In this document: piece by piece, positions 52,560 to 63,815 of the stretch
Numbering within the stretch: the stretch's first letter is position 1
Layout: each line of letters begins with the position of its first letter
Notes under the pieces: generated by a model
What the model saw: the letters and a program-made list of their open reading frames with translations, nothing else
What the model was told of the DNA's origin: nothing
Database searches by the model: none
Source of the DNA: Durusdinium trenchii
Lineage: Eukaryota > Sar > Dinophyceae > Suessiales > Symbiodiniaceae
Direction of reading: 5' to 3'
NCBI GenBank assembly: GCA_963970005.1
Contig: CAXAMN010004191.1
Coordinates: 89,189-153,188, forward strand
Length of the DNA stretch: 64,000 nt
Translations under genes and position numbers: made by a program

Positions 52560-53125
52560 GGGCTCAAGAAAGAGCTTAGTAAGGTTCAAGTTCAGGTCGT
52601 GGACCTCATTCCACTTTACTCATACCAACGAGAGCGCCACTGCTGGCAAGAAGATGTGCATTTTATGGCAACAGGAGCTCAACCTTCTTGATTGCATGGA
52701 TGACAGCCATTTGGAGCAAGGCGCCGGTTGACATAGCACGCAAATAGAATGCACCCAAATGTTTGGGAGGAAGGTCGTTACTGATAGAATGAATGAACTT
52801 TCCAGCAGGCAAAGTGGTAAGTTCTTGCAGACTTCCAGGACACTTCTGTTCTTTCAGCCTGTGCTCTTGCTGTCTGCTTGCGTTCTGGCGGGTCCTTTAA
52901 CATCCTTTAACAGTTCCCCGGCGACTTGTGTTGAAACAGCCCTCACTCCTAAAGGCAGACTGCTTTGCTTGTCTACTTGTCCCACGCGATCTGCGAAATG
53001 CCACCTACAACTCGAAAGGCTGACGCCTGCCATTGCCACAGGGAGTCTCTGAAGGCTCTTGGGGGTTTTCTGCACCATTTCCACCTGCACCGAACGACAC
53101 CCGGCACACAAGCCCGGCAAATGAA
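52560..53125. other. Spacer, nothing recognised
   Basis: Short frames on both strands. No splice-consistent exon or repeat word is seen. Confidence 0.35.
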
Positions 53126-53129
53126 AAAT

Positions 53130-53200
53130 AAATAGCAATGGCCTCCAAGCTAATAGCGATGGCCTCCAACCTAGTAGCGTTGGCCTCCAACCTAAAATGC
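53130..53200 (-). repeat. Three tandem GGAGGCCATCG units
   Basis: Reverse units, 21 bp apart. Confidence 0.85.
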
Positions 53201-53296
53201 AGGCTGCCTCCTGATGAAGTTCGTCCAGTTCTCCTTGCCATTTGCCACAATGCTTCTCTATTCCGTCTATTCCATTCTGAAAGCATTTCCCTTTTC

Positions 53297-53874
53297 CTAG
53301 ATTTTACGCTCTTCCCCTATCTCCTGCTTCTCAAAATGAGGCTCGACAGTCGGCGGTGTTGCCACCTGATTGTGTCCTCTAACACCACCTCGCGAGCGCA
53401 CAACCTCTAGGTGCAACTTGACATTGTCAATTGCCAAGCCTCTGAAGGGCAAGACCACATACGTGTGCTGCCCCATCGAGGTATCATAAGAGGGACTGCC
53501 TGAAACGGAATTGCTTTGGGTGCCGCTGCTGCAAAAGGATTGGGACTGTTTCGGTGGAATGGTAATACGGCTCCTCCGTTGTTTGGAAGAAATCGGTCCC
53601 ATAGCTTCCCCTGAGAACCCATCCATACTTTCGCCCGGCGCGAGAAGCATGTCCTGCTTCCGAAGTACACTTTACAAAATGTACCCGTTCTCGACTCTGC
53701 AGCCCGTAGCCTCACCCCGAACCTACCAGCGATGGCCTCCAACCCTAATAGCGTTGGGGGATGGGGGCAGGCGCCAGCGATGCAAGCAACAGTGTCTTGC
53801 CCATCATGCGCATGCCGTGAAACGTGGCCAAGGCCACTTGGCTGTGGTGGCCGCACGGCGTCCCGTCTGCCATG
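53297..53874 (-). CDS. Possible exons of an unknown gene
   Basis: Minus strand: 53758-53874 reads DGTPCGHHSQVALATFHGMR and TLLLASLAPAPIPQ and is then cut by a modular unit at 53725-53755. 53297 to about 53645 reads GQHTYVVLPFRGLAIDNVKL and RSRGGVRGHNQVATPP, ending with TAG. Their relation is a guess and the family is unknown. Confidence 0.35.
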
Positions 53875-53924
53875 CGTGGCCGGGTAGTTGGCGGGAGCCG
53901 TCATTTTTCGCCGAAAATGGGAAC

Positions 53925-54310
53925 ACAGAGTAGCGTCCTTGCTACTAATAGCGATGCCCTTTGTTCCTAGTAGCTTTTTGCTCCCAGTAGTATGGCCAGG
54001 AGCGTCCTTGCTCCTAGTAGATATAGTGATGATGAGTCTAGGCTACATACCCCTGACATGGGGCCTCGGAAGATCACACGGCAGCAGCAGCTTCACACTC
54101 TAGCCTCCCCCAGGCCTGTATTTCTGACACTCTTGACCCCAAATAGCCAAAGAATGCAAATAATTTAGTGGGCAAAGCGGATGCTACTAGGAGCAAAGAC
54201 GCTACTGCTACTAGTAGCTCCTGGCCTTACTATATACTAGGAACAAGAAGCTACTAGGAACAAAGCACATCGCTACCAGGAGCAAGGATGCTACTAGGGT
54301 GGAGGCTAAG
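53925..54310. repeat. CTANTAG clusters
   Basis: Reverse at 53925-54030, forward at 54185-54310. Includes the variant CTATATACTAG. Confidence 0.85.
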
Positions 54311-54469
54311 CGGCTAAGCACTCTGCAGCATCACTCTGCAGTAAACTCTACAGCACCTTGAGGCAACAGGACCACCCCGGCTCCAAGCCGCACACTGGCA
54401 CCACTTTCTGATAGAACTAAGAAACCCAAAAGCTCTCGCTACCTGAGGAAGAGAAGAAAACCAACCTAA

Positions 54470-54950
54470 GCGATGGCCTCCACCCCAATAGGGCCGCCTC
54501 CACCTTCCCAGGACAGGGCCACCCCCTCGAAAGAACCTCTTCCGAAGAATGTATCTGTACACGACGTGTATTCCACGTATTTGTACGTGTTCATTTATTT
54601 GTATTGTGACATCTGTGCATCAACACCTGTATGAATACACTTGCACGAATCTACACACCTGTACTGATACGCCTGTATCTGTACATATGTTCTTTCCTAC
54701 ACCTGTATGTCTACACCAATCAGGGCCGCTATCCTCCTTTATAGGCCTGCCGCACGTAGCAACACACCTTCATCGTGCATCTTTATCCACTGGTGGTTTT
54801 GTAAAGGCCTTGTTCATACAAGTAATTAGTGCTTTGATGGTGCTGCCAGGGTGATGAACGATGCCTTGAGAAGGCTGATGTTGAAAAATAATGCTGATGA
54901 TGATGGCAGATGATGTTGATAAAAGTGAGTTGACAGCAGCTATGTTTGAA
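54470..54950. other. Spacer with degenerate CCTGTA/TACACC motifs
   Basis: Two GGAGGC units at 54470-54515. Then about 150 bases rich in short ACCTGTA and TACACC motifs (about 54550-54715). No exon seen. Confidence 0.4.
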
Positions 54951-54961
54951 GAACCCTTTGC

Positions 54962-55062
54962 AGGAGCTTTCGGAAAAACGGCGTGAAAAAGAATGTGAAC
55001 CCGACAAGTTGCTTAGACATGCTCAAAGCTGGGGCCTGCAGGACAGTAAATTTGCCGGGAGC
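54962..55062 (+). CDS. Possible exon, unknown protein
   Basis: After TTTGCAG|, the frame reads ELSEKRREKECEPDKLLRHA and SWGLQDSKFA, a charged helix. A larger open frame, 55223-55657, lies downstream on the same strand (VCGHVFEPFRTLMRMLAACM). They may or may not be joined. Confidence 0.35.
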
Positions 55063-56179
55063 ATCTTTGCATGTTCAACATGTGTGTTTGGGAGTCTGCC
55101 TGGCAACTTTGCTTCGTGGATGTTGACTGATGCTGGGGATGTGGCGGCGTGAGCGTCGCCATGCCTTTAGTGGTCGTGCCCGAGGAAAACTATGCTTCAC
55201 AAGTGGTGATTCCTTGTGACCATTGCAAGCGCACCTCTTTCCGGGACAGCTGCTATTAATTAGAGGGCTCAATATGTACTGTAAGGCAGGAACATCCCAG
55301 CAACAGCCGCGGAAGCCCAATGGGACCGCCACAACTACAAACAACGCAATTTCTTGCGATCAAGGCATCCGAATGGCACGCGGCTGCTTATATATGTCCA
55401 ACAAGACCCGTGGTATCAAACATGTTTTACTGGAGGCATGGCACAGCGCCCGGGTGTGTGGTCATGTGTTCGAACCATTTCGGACTTTGATGAGAATGCT
55501 GGCTGCTTGCATGAGAAAAGCCAGGCAAGAGCTCCTGCGCAGCAAAGACGTTTTGGTAGACACAGTACTTCAAAGGAGTATGTGTGGTCATCTCCTCTTG
55601 TTTGGAAAATGTCTGGATGGCCTATATAGTGGGAACGACACCAAGCGCCATCTGTAATCTTCCCATGCTTCCAACCACAACGAGAAGATCCGACCAACGA
55701 TGTAGCTCCAAGCTGATTCATAGCCGAAGAACCCTCAAAACCGTACTTTCTCAATCGCCATGGGCACCGCTCTTCACAACAACTTTCCTACAAGGCTCTC
55801 CTCGGAGGTGTGGACTTTTCCCCCGTTTCAGAGTGCATATTGGTCTCCTCCACCCTCCACATTCCAATGGCGTGTAGGTAGGCACGCGTCAAACACAAAC
55901 ACAAACGATCTGAAGTGGAAGGCCCGGCCCCCCCCAATACTGTTTGCATTCTGTCCTCTTGCGATATCAAAACGCAATGCCTTCAAACGTGCTCATCTGG
56001 GGATCGGGCAGCGCCACCTGGCAGTGAGGGAGCTTCGGAAGGATTAGCATCCGCCATTGCCTTTACACGTCGAGTCTGGGCAGCATGAGCGCAAGCAAAA
56101 TGCCCGCACCTCCGTCTCAGACGCATCTGGATCCACCACACCCTTCCCTGGGCCCTAGCAAGAGTGCATCAGCACATCC

Positions 56180-56290
56180 CTTTGTTCCTAGTAGCTTCGT
56201 GCTACTAGTAGTAAGAATGCTCCTAGTAGCGATGCCAGGAGCCCCTAGTAGCGTCCTTGCTCCTAGTAGTAAGGCCAGGAGCCCCTAATC
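56180..56290 (-). repeat. CTANTAG modular array
   Basis: Five reverse units. Confidence 0.85.
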
Positions 56291-56650
56291 CCAAAATGGA
56301 TTTCATTCATGACAGCTGCAGTTATGAAGGTCATTGGTCTGCGCAGGTCCTCGCGCACAGGAGCGGGGGAAGATTTAATTTGCACAGCCTTAGCTCAAGC
56401 TATCGCTGGCTGCGACCCGGAAAATCACCGCAGCTAAGCATCTCACAGTGTTCAATTCCAGAGGGTACAGCGCCATCCAGCCAACCTTCAGTCCAGGCCA
56501 CCTGCATTCCAGGCGTAGCAACATATCCGCCCCCCAGTGATGCGGGAGAACACTCCATGGGGAACAAAAGGCTGCAGGCGAAACCTTAGGCTTCAAACTC
56601 ACTGTAACCGTTAACTTTCTTTAGCCCGCTCCCCCCTCCTTACTATATGT

Positions 56651-56670
56651 TTAAGTAGGCGCCTACTTAA
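56651..56670. repeat. Perfect 20-bp palindrome
   Basis: TTAAGTAGGCGCCTACTTAA. The inner 14 bases are the same palindrome as at 3653-3666. Confidence 0.95.
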
Positions 56671-56738
56671 TTAAGGAAGGAATTGAGGTAGCTAGTACCT
56701 TACTTAAGCTATTAGTATGGACGCAGGATAGCTCACGC

Positions 56739-56786
56739 CTTCAAGGAAGCTCCCCCCACCTGAGGGCGGGGGGAGCTTCCTTGAAG
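56739..56786. repeat. Hairpin, 19-bp perfect stem with a 10-base loop
   Basis: The arms 56739-56757 and 56768-56786 are exact inverse complements with a C6/G6 core. It lies 69 bp after the 20-bp palindrome. It could be a terminator-like, transposon-end or replication structure. Confidence 0.9.
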
Positions 56787-56974
56787 AAGCGCCCGGACTA
56801 TTCATTTGGCTCCTAACCGGAAAACTTAAGATTATGTATTTACATTTGGAACTCTAGCCAGCCCAGCCAGCCCCTCAGAAAATCAACTTTTTGTCCTGCA
56901 TGGAAACGCTGATGATGCATGCGTCTAGTGGCCAGTTGAGCTGTCTTCCCGGGGTTTTAGCCAAAATCGTTTGC

Positions 56975-57190
56975 AATGCCCTTGTTACTAGTAGCGATGC
57001 ACGTGCTACTGGTAGCTTCTAGCTAGCCGAAATCGACTGCACCCGTGGATCTTGAAGACGTTCAATGCCCAACACCAATCAAGGACACCCGAAACAAGCG
57101 CCCACACAATTCCAAACTCAACTAGGAGCAAGGACGCTACTAGAGGCTCCTGGCATCGCTACTAGGAGCAAGGACGCTACTAGGGCCTAG
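56975..57190. repeat. CTANTAG clusters
   Basis: Reverse at 56975-57030, forward at 57115-57190. Confidence 0.75.
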
Positions 57191-57199
57191 GGGCCACAA

Positions 57200-57980
57200 C
57201 CAGAACAGCACCTGCACCGGCAGCACCTGGGGCGACATATAGCGACAGCCCGTCCCCAAAAATGCCCGAACCAGCACATCCACTACCCCACAACGATCCC
57301 ATCGAGCCCAAGGGCCAACGGTCTGGGGAGGTGAGGTTTGTCTGATGTCGCAGCGGTCTAGAGTTGTTGCTTCAGTTCGACAGCTGCGGTTGCTCTCTGC
57401 TCTTGGCGTTTGCATTTGACACGGTTTTCATGCCAAATAAGATGCCTCCAGTTCCTGTTGCTCCTTTTCTGCATGTGTCCATGATGCGGAACGGGTGCCC
57501 GAACTGGGGGGATGGTTGGCTGGACTTCGTTGGTCGAAATTTCCTGGGAGTTGTTCTAGCAGTGGGCTTCAAACGTGGGCTATCTTCCTCCTGTTGGCGG
57601 GTGGCAGGTGGGTTGATGCTCCTGATGTGGTTGATGCTTGCCTGTCGGGTACGTGGAGGCAGGAGGTTCGGTGTTTGCGGCGCCTGGGACGGACTCTGGT
57701 GCGGCGTTCGAGCTGTTGCACCAGGCTGTGTAGGTCGGGAGTTGTGGTCGATCTGCGGTCTCAGTTTGGGGTGGCGCGTTCGCTCGACTTGCTCCATCTG
57801 CCCAAGAGGTGTTTAAAAGACATACGCAGTGTACAATGGTATCATATGAAAGAGTTGGATTGTGTCCGGAAAGACTTGATATATAAGTAAGGTTTATATT
57901 CTGTGGCATCATATGACATCACCACTTTAACATATGGTAGCTGATAAACAATACTAAACAATGCACAAACGGACCCTGTG
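57200..57980. other. No supported gene
   Basis: Open frames exist on both strands (up to 150 codons) because stops are scarce here. None has a recognisable domain or splice context. Confidence 0.35.
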
Positions 57981-57985
57981 TCGAC

Positions 57986-58260
57986 TTATAAGCCTGGAGG
58001 CTGTGGCAAACAGTCAAAAAGTGTGAGGGGAAGCCAAAACGGTTTCCATGAGCAGTGCGGAAAGAGACACTTGTGGTGGGGGTGGGTCGGGCTGAAGGTT
58101 AACCTCACAGTGGAAAGATAGGCCTTTGTAGGCGGTATGCCTTCATTTTTTGGAAAAGAATCTCCAGGAGTAATGCTCTCTTCTTGAGGAGAGAAGGTTG
58201 TGATTTCTTCATTCGATGGCTGATTGTCTGCTTGAAACAAAGGGTAGGCTAGATAGACTC
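57986..58260 (-). CDS. Possible exon, unknown protein
   Basis: Minus-strand frame with an acidic/Pro-rich first half (NQPSNEEITTFSPQEESITP). Exon-like composition only. It may belong with the acidic gene at 58846-59775. Confidence 0.25.
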
Positions 58261-58304
58261 CCTCGGTCACCACTGCACTGCAAGGCTGACCCTCTGCCCT
58301 TGAA

Positions 58305-58822
58305 CCTAATAGCGATGGCCTCCAACCTAAGAGCGATGGCCTCCATCCTTCAAAAGAAAATACGTGATTTTAAACCAAAGTTACGCGCAACGACCCGTTC
58401 CTACCCAAAACCCTCCCTGACCGGCGAGGCTGACTGTTGGGCTAACGCCTAGGCATGTGCAAAACTACATCAACATCATTACTTTGAAAGTTCGATGTCG
58501 ATTTGATGTAAGTGTCGGTTAGCATCTTAGAAGACCAGCGCAGCATGCTCCCAGTGTTTCGCGCACATCAATCTCAATCTCGCCTATCAGTTGAACGGTG
58601 TAGAGGGTCTACTGCCTTCTCCGGCCCCGGCGGCTGCCACCGCAAAATTGCCTGCCAAAGTGCCATCAAAAGAACCAGTGAAAAGAAAATGTTACAACCT
58701 AAATCTAATAGCAAAAGAAACCTAATAGCGATGGCCTCCAACCTAATAGCAAAGGCCTCCCCCCTTTAAAAGCGACGGCCCAACCTCCTAGCGATTGCCT
58801 CCAACCCAGTAGCAATGGCTCC
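58305..58822 (-). repeat. GGAGGCCATCG-type units
   Basis: Reverse units at 58305-58350 and 58725-58822, spaced by about 21 bp. Confidence 0.8.
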
Positions 58823-58845
58823 AAGGAAAGAAACCTATTCGCCGA

Positions 58846-59775
58846 TCATCCACTCTTTGCCTTCGGCTCTGAGTCCTCATCTTCTGATCCCTCAGCAAGT
58901 TCCTGCAAGACACACTTCGATATGCGAGAAACAAAGGGAGACAAAACGCGTCTTCTTCAGCTCGGCGCTAGCAAGGAGTCATTTCTTGGATCGTCCTGTG
59001 GCAATTGAGTAAGTAGCCGTCGAGCAACTGGAGCCTGCAAAGCACCGTATGGAGCGACCAACACAACCAAATTTGTGGGGGAACTTGGTTTATGCACCAG
59101 CGCTGCATGCAAAATGGGCGTACATTGGCAGCCTTTTGAGGGCTAGGCTGCGTGACAACATGAAAAGATCTTGGTGACTTGGGCTATCTTTGACCACTTG
59201 CAAGCATAGCCAGGAAAAGCATGGTGGAAGGCCATCGCTTCTAGGTTCGCTAGTAATTAGGTTGATTTCATGCTTAGAAAGCGTCTCGCAGTGCACCTCT
59301 CCAATTTCAGCATCCTCATCTTGGCTTTCGGTCTCACTCTCCTGCGGGCGAATTCAACATGTTTGCGCCTTCGTCTTGGATTTCAACAAGTTCAACTTTG
59401 ATATTTTGTCTGAACATCGTTGAGCAGGCTGCGCATGGCTGCGCCATTCTGCTCGCTCCAGTCCTCACCCTCAGACGTGCGAGTGGTTGCAGAACCTCGC
59501 TTAGGAAGGCCGCCAAATCTCTCAAGCACGCACCCCCCATTCTCATGCAGTCGCGTGACAAGTCAAAGCCTTTAGAAGTGCCTCCAGAAGTCCAAAGAAA
59601 TGTGATTGAGGCTTCAACCATCATCAGGCACCAGTGTTTGAACCTGGACCACTTCCGGCGGCGGTTCCTGCATCTTAGTCTGCTCGCCCTCCTCATCTGG
59701 TTCTTCCATCTCCGGTTCCTCTGTTTCCTCTGGCTGGTCATGCTCTCGGCCTTCCAACTCCTCTGACTCCTCAAC
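58846..59775 (-). CDS. Acidic Glu/Asp-rich protein, three exons visible
   Basis: Minus-strand exons: about 59619-59775 (VEESEELEGREHDQPEETEE, then EPPPEVVQVQTLVPDDG); 59341 downward (ESETESQDEDAEIGEVHCET); and 58846-58902 (ELAEGSEDEDSEPKAKSG, then TGA). Each follows an AG|G acceptor, and all share the same acidic, low-complexity composition, which suggests one disordered nuclear-type protein. No domain. GTTGGAGGCC units at 59220-59260 lie in its intron. Confidence 0.5.
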
Positions 59776-60079
59776 CTCCAAAGAAAGAATCTAAGACAAC
59801 ATAACCGCATGCGCCAAGTCTTCCACAGTCCTGGATAGGTCTTGTAGGGAACAGTAATAACATGAACCTGGAAGTTGTGAGGGTGGTGACCCAATATCTG
59901 ATATTGCTTCATCAGCAGCAGGAAACCTGTACAAATCACCACTGCGAAACGAGTAGAACGCGCGTCTTCACAGCGGGAAAGCGCCACATGGCCCCGCCAA
60001 AACACGCCACCGGTCGAACATCAATTCACCGGCAGAAACGTGCCACTTCACCACCGGCATAGAGATTAGTGCCTTAGGG

Positions 60080-60215
60080 TGGAGGCTACTAGTAACAAAG
60101 GGCATTTCTACTAGGAGCAAGGACGCCACTAGTAGCTCCTGGCATTACGCTCCTGCGAGCGTAGTTACTACTTGTAGCAAGAAGCTAGCAGGTTGGATGC
60201 CATTGCTATTAGGTT
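60080..60215 (+). repeat. CTANTAG modular repeats, degenerate
   Basis: Forward GAACAAAGGGCAT, GAGCAAGGACG and GTTGGATGCC-like words. Two more GGAGGCC units lie at 60695-60735. Confidence 0.7.
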
Positions 60216-60943
60216 GACACCGGAAATCGTCCCACTTCACCACTGGCACAGAATTTGCACCTGAATCCGTCCCTCTCTCCAATGGCATAGCGACATTCAA
60301 CACACAGTTGCGTGCAAAACCATGGGCACAAAGTGCAACGCACAAGAAAGACTTGCAGAGGCACAAAAATTACGGCGTTGCAAAACCGCATGGCATGGCA
60401 ACATCCAAAACATCCTTTTCCCAAACAAAGCGCCACAAACACCATCAAAATCACCAAGGTGAGCGGTCATCCTAAGATTCTTAAAGCCCCTGCCGTCACT
60501 GAAAGCTCGCAACCACTATGAGCAAACCCACTCTCAAACGAGCTCGGAGTTCATCCTTCCGATTTCGCCACCACACAGCCCAAAATTAGATGCCGACAAC
60601 CTAGCAACGTAAGCAGTCTCCTATTTCCTGTGAAATTACCGCGGCAGTCACGACAAGGTAGCAGTCTCGCGTTACATGTTCAGGAGCTGAGTCATAGGTT
60701 GGAGGCCATCACAAGTAGCTTGGAGGCCATCCCTTTGAAAAGAGTCTGCGCAACACGCTCAAAGTCCGTCCACTTCCCCTCTGTCAAGGCTAACAGAGTG
60801 AAAGTGAAAAGTTACCGTGACAGAGGAGGTGAGACGGAGAAGGAGCTGACGAAACGGGGAAAACACATCTCTAACAAAAAATGGAATAAAGCCCAATTCA
60901 CGTCATAGGAAGTCATATAGTAGCGCATGTCTGTTTGGAATTT

Positions 60944-61010
60944 GCAGGTGAAGCCTCCTCCTCAGATGATGAGTCTGGATCCGGTCCTGCAAGTCACAGT
61001 CACATCGTCT
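60944..61010 (+). CDS. Possible terminal exon, acidic Ser-rich
   Basis: After TTTGCAG|, the frame reads EASSSDDESGSGPASHSHIV and then TGA. It is short and unsupported by neighbours. Confidence 0.25.
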
Positions 61011-61304
61011 GACGGATTGATATCCATTGCTTCTACTTCTACTTCGTTGCAAAGCCCGGTGTGGTGAGGTCACTCTCCTGCACCAGGTTGGGAACAAAAC
61101 GGAGCAGCAAGGGAGCTTACTTAAATATTCCTGGGAAACTATGGGAAACTGCACTCTGAAGTGGACTGTAACTGGTCTAGAGCCTTCATAAAGATCGGGT
61201 TTGGGGTTCCATACCTGGGCTCCTGTGCGATTTTCACGTTCAAGGGCCTAGAGATGACATGCACACACATGCATACATAGTCCAAGCTCAAGCTGAGTGT
61301 GAAT

Positions 61305-61370
61305 GGTCAATTTGTGGCTAGTAGGTTGGAGGCCATCGCTAGCAGGTTGGAGGCCATCGCTAATAGAAAC
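61305..61370 (+). repeat. Two or three GTTGGAGGCCATCG units
   Basis: Forward tandem units. Confidence 0.8.
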
Positions 61371-61694
61371 AAAGACAAAACAAAGGAAGAAAGGTCTCAT
61401 ATGTCAGCTCGGTGTGCTGTGCGTCGGACAACGACCGCCAACGGTCACGAAAGCGAATTGCGCTGCTCTGAGCGACATGCAGTATTCAATACATGAATCA
61501 AGCCCATGATCCAAACACCTAAGATATCATTGGAACTTGATGGGTATTATGAGCACATGGAGTACACCTAAAAAGCCACTGCGGCACTGTTACATCGCCA
61601 AAACAACGACCACAACCACAAAGTCCTTGAAGATTTCCCTGCTCGGGGACGACATGTGCAATATGGGCTGGCTGCCTCAGCGCAACTCCACGAT

Positions 61695-62062
61695 GGCAAC
61701 ATCGCTACTAGGAGCAAGGACGCTACTAGGGGCTCCTGGCCTTACTACTAGGAGCAAGGACGCTACTAGGAACAAAGGGCATCGCTACTAGGAGCGATGT
61801 TCGCTACTAGGGGCTCCTTATTTGGGGCTCACGGCGCGCCGAGCCATGTCGCCTGAAGGATGAGCGTGGCGATACGCCGAAATGATGTCAATGTAGGTAA
61901 TGGAGAATTCGATATGCATCATTCATCATGTTGCATTACCATGCGCTACCATGAGATTCATCATCAGCTGGAAGTGTTTCCAAAATGAGACTACATGCAC
62001 GCCCGCACGCACACGTTGCAAAATGTACACCTCCAACCTAGGAGCGATGGCCTCCAACCTAC
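61695..62062. repeat. CTANTAG modular repeats
   Basis: Forward array at 61695-61825 with six words, and one reverse GGAGGCCATCG unit at 62030-62062. Confidence 0.85.
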
Positions 62063-62064
62063 GA

Positions 62065-62590
62065 AAATCATATACCTTCGTTTGTCCAACAAGTGCATGT
62101 GGTTAAAAGTGCCGCTCTGGCAGAAAGGTGGTGCGCCATTCGCCGACCGAACGAGATATGGACCCTCTGAATAGATTTGGCCCTCGGAAACGATCAATTG
62201 CAACGCAATGAGCATGATGCTCTATCATGTTCATTCCTCTTCCCAAAACCACAGGGGTCCATAACGACACTGTCACCATGTGTTTTTTTTCGAGCGGGGA
62301 CAGGGGTCCAGAGTGTCGATACGAAAAGAACGTGCAATTGATCTCTGTCTCCGTTGAATATTGGTAACCGTTGTGCCCTAAGAACTGAGTCTTGAGTCTT
62401 AAGGTGTTCAAACTCTCAACCCTGGACACGTGCAGGGCCATTAGTCACTAATTGGACCAAAACCCAAAGTAAACAGTTCAGAATATTACGCGGCAAAGCT
62501 CGATCAAAATGGCTTCCAAATTTTGAATTGCCCAGCCTGGCCCAGCGGTGCACCTGACCCGGTGGGGCAAAATCGGGTAGTTGGGCCGAT
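62065..62590. other. Spacer, nothing recognised
   Basis: No repeat word, and no exon that I can support on either strand. Confidence 0.35.
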
Positions 62591-62599
62591 CAGCTGAAG

Positions 62600-62750
62600 A
62601 GCAAGTAGCAAGAAGCTACTATATAGTAACTCCTGGCATCGCTACTGGGAACATGGACGCTACTAGGGGCTCCTGGCATTACTACTAGGAACAAGAAGCT
62701 ACTATGTTGGAGGCCATCGCTACTAGTAACAAGGGCTACTAGTAAAAGTA
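62600..62750 (+). repeat. CTANTAG modular repeats
   Basis: Forward units with a CTATATAG variant and one GTTGGAGGCCATCG word embedded among the others. Confidence 0.8.
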
Positions 62751-63034
62751 ACACTGGCCTGGCATTGACCAAACTCCGAAGGGAGCTCCAGCCTGAGCAT
62801 GACACATGATTCCATGGCGCCCGCGTGATTGCAACTGACACAAAGAACAATTTCAGCAGGCACAAGGAACAACTTCGCAAAGCATGGAGTCCACTTGTCT
62901 TTCGCTTGAGTTTGCGGACCAATTGGGCACTCCACGGGTGATAGGACCCTGCTGACCAAACCTGCCACGCCTCGAAAATGCGAAAACTCGGTAGCATGTT
63001 CCTCCGTTCCTCTGGTGTCTTTGTGAAAAGAGTG

Positions 63035-63275
63035 AGTAGAAACAAGTGCATCGCTTGTAGGAACAAGTGCCTTACTAGTAGTAACAAGAAGCTTCTAGTA
63101 ACTAATTTATATGTCTTTATTTGTCTTTATTATTGTTATGAAAAAGAAAGAACGGAGCACTGAAAGAACGGAAAGAATCTGACTAATTAAAACACGAAAT
63201 GTTACTACTAGCGTGGCACCTGTTACTACTAGCGTGGCACTTGTTTCTACTAGCTTCTTGTTTCTAATTGAAACA
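63035..63275. repeat. CTANTAG clusters facing each other
   Basis: Forward at 63035-63100 and reverse at 63195-63275. The AT-rich stretch between them holds CTTTATT and GAAAGAA repeats. Confidence 0.75.
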
Positions 63276-63459
63276 CGAAATGTGCACATCCGCAGCCCTG
63301 TAGGCACCCTGCATCAGGAGGAAGAATTGCACGGCGCCTTGCCGAGAACTCAGGCACTAACATGCACTAACCACAAGGCAGAGGACCAAAGAGGAAAAGA
63401 AAAAATGAAAGACGAAGGAAAGCAAGAAAGAGAATCGCCCTTGTTGGGTTGCAGGCCGC

Positions 63460-63815
63460 TAGCAACTAGTAGGGTGGAGACCATTGCTCTTAGTTTGGAG
63501 GCCATTGCTAGTAAGAAAGGGAAAGCTTGGAAGAACAAACGTATGGCAAGCGCACTCTTGCTGGCTGTGAGTAAGGGCGAAGAAGGCAAGAGGAATAACA
63601 AGCCGCCAGGAGGCACACGACATCCAGAAGACCAAGTGGACAACACCAATGACAGCGGCACACACAGCGATTCTGCACCAGAAGTCGAAAACATCAACAA
63701 CAAGCGCCAGAAGCCGAAACACACAACAACAATGTTCGCTACAAGTAACAAGTGCATCGCTTCTAGTAACAAGTGCCTTACCAGTAGTAACAAGAAACTA
63801 GTAGAAACAATAAAT
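63460..63815 (+). repeat. Modular repeats at the window end
   Basis: GGAGGCCATTG-type units at 63460-63515, and TAACAAGTGC and GAACAAGAAA words at 63730-63815. A charged open stretch between them (KRNNKPPGGTRHPEDQVDN) may be an exon but is unsupported. Confidence 0.7.

Noticed and set aside
57364-57816. 150-codon plus ORF and a 141-codon minus ORF in the same place
   Set aside because: Both strands are open because stop codons are rare here. No domain or splice support favours either.
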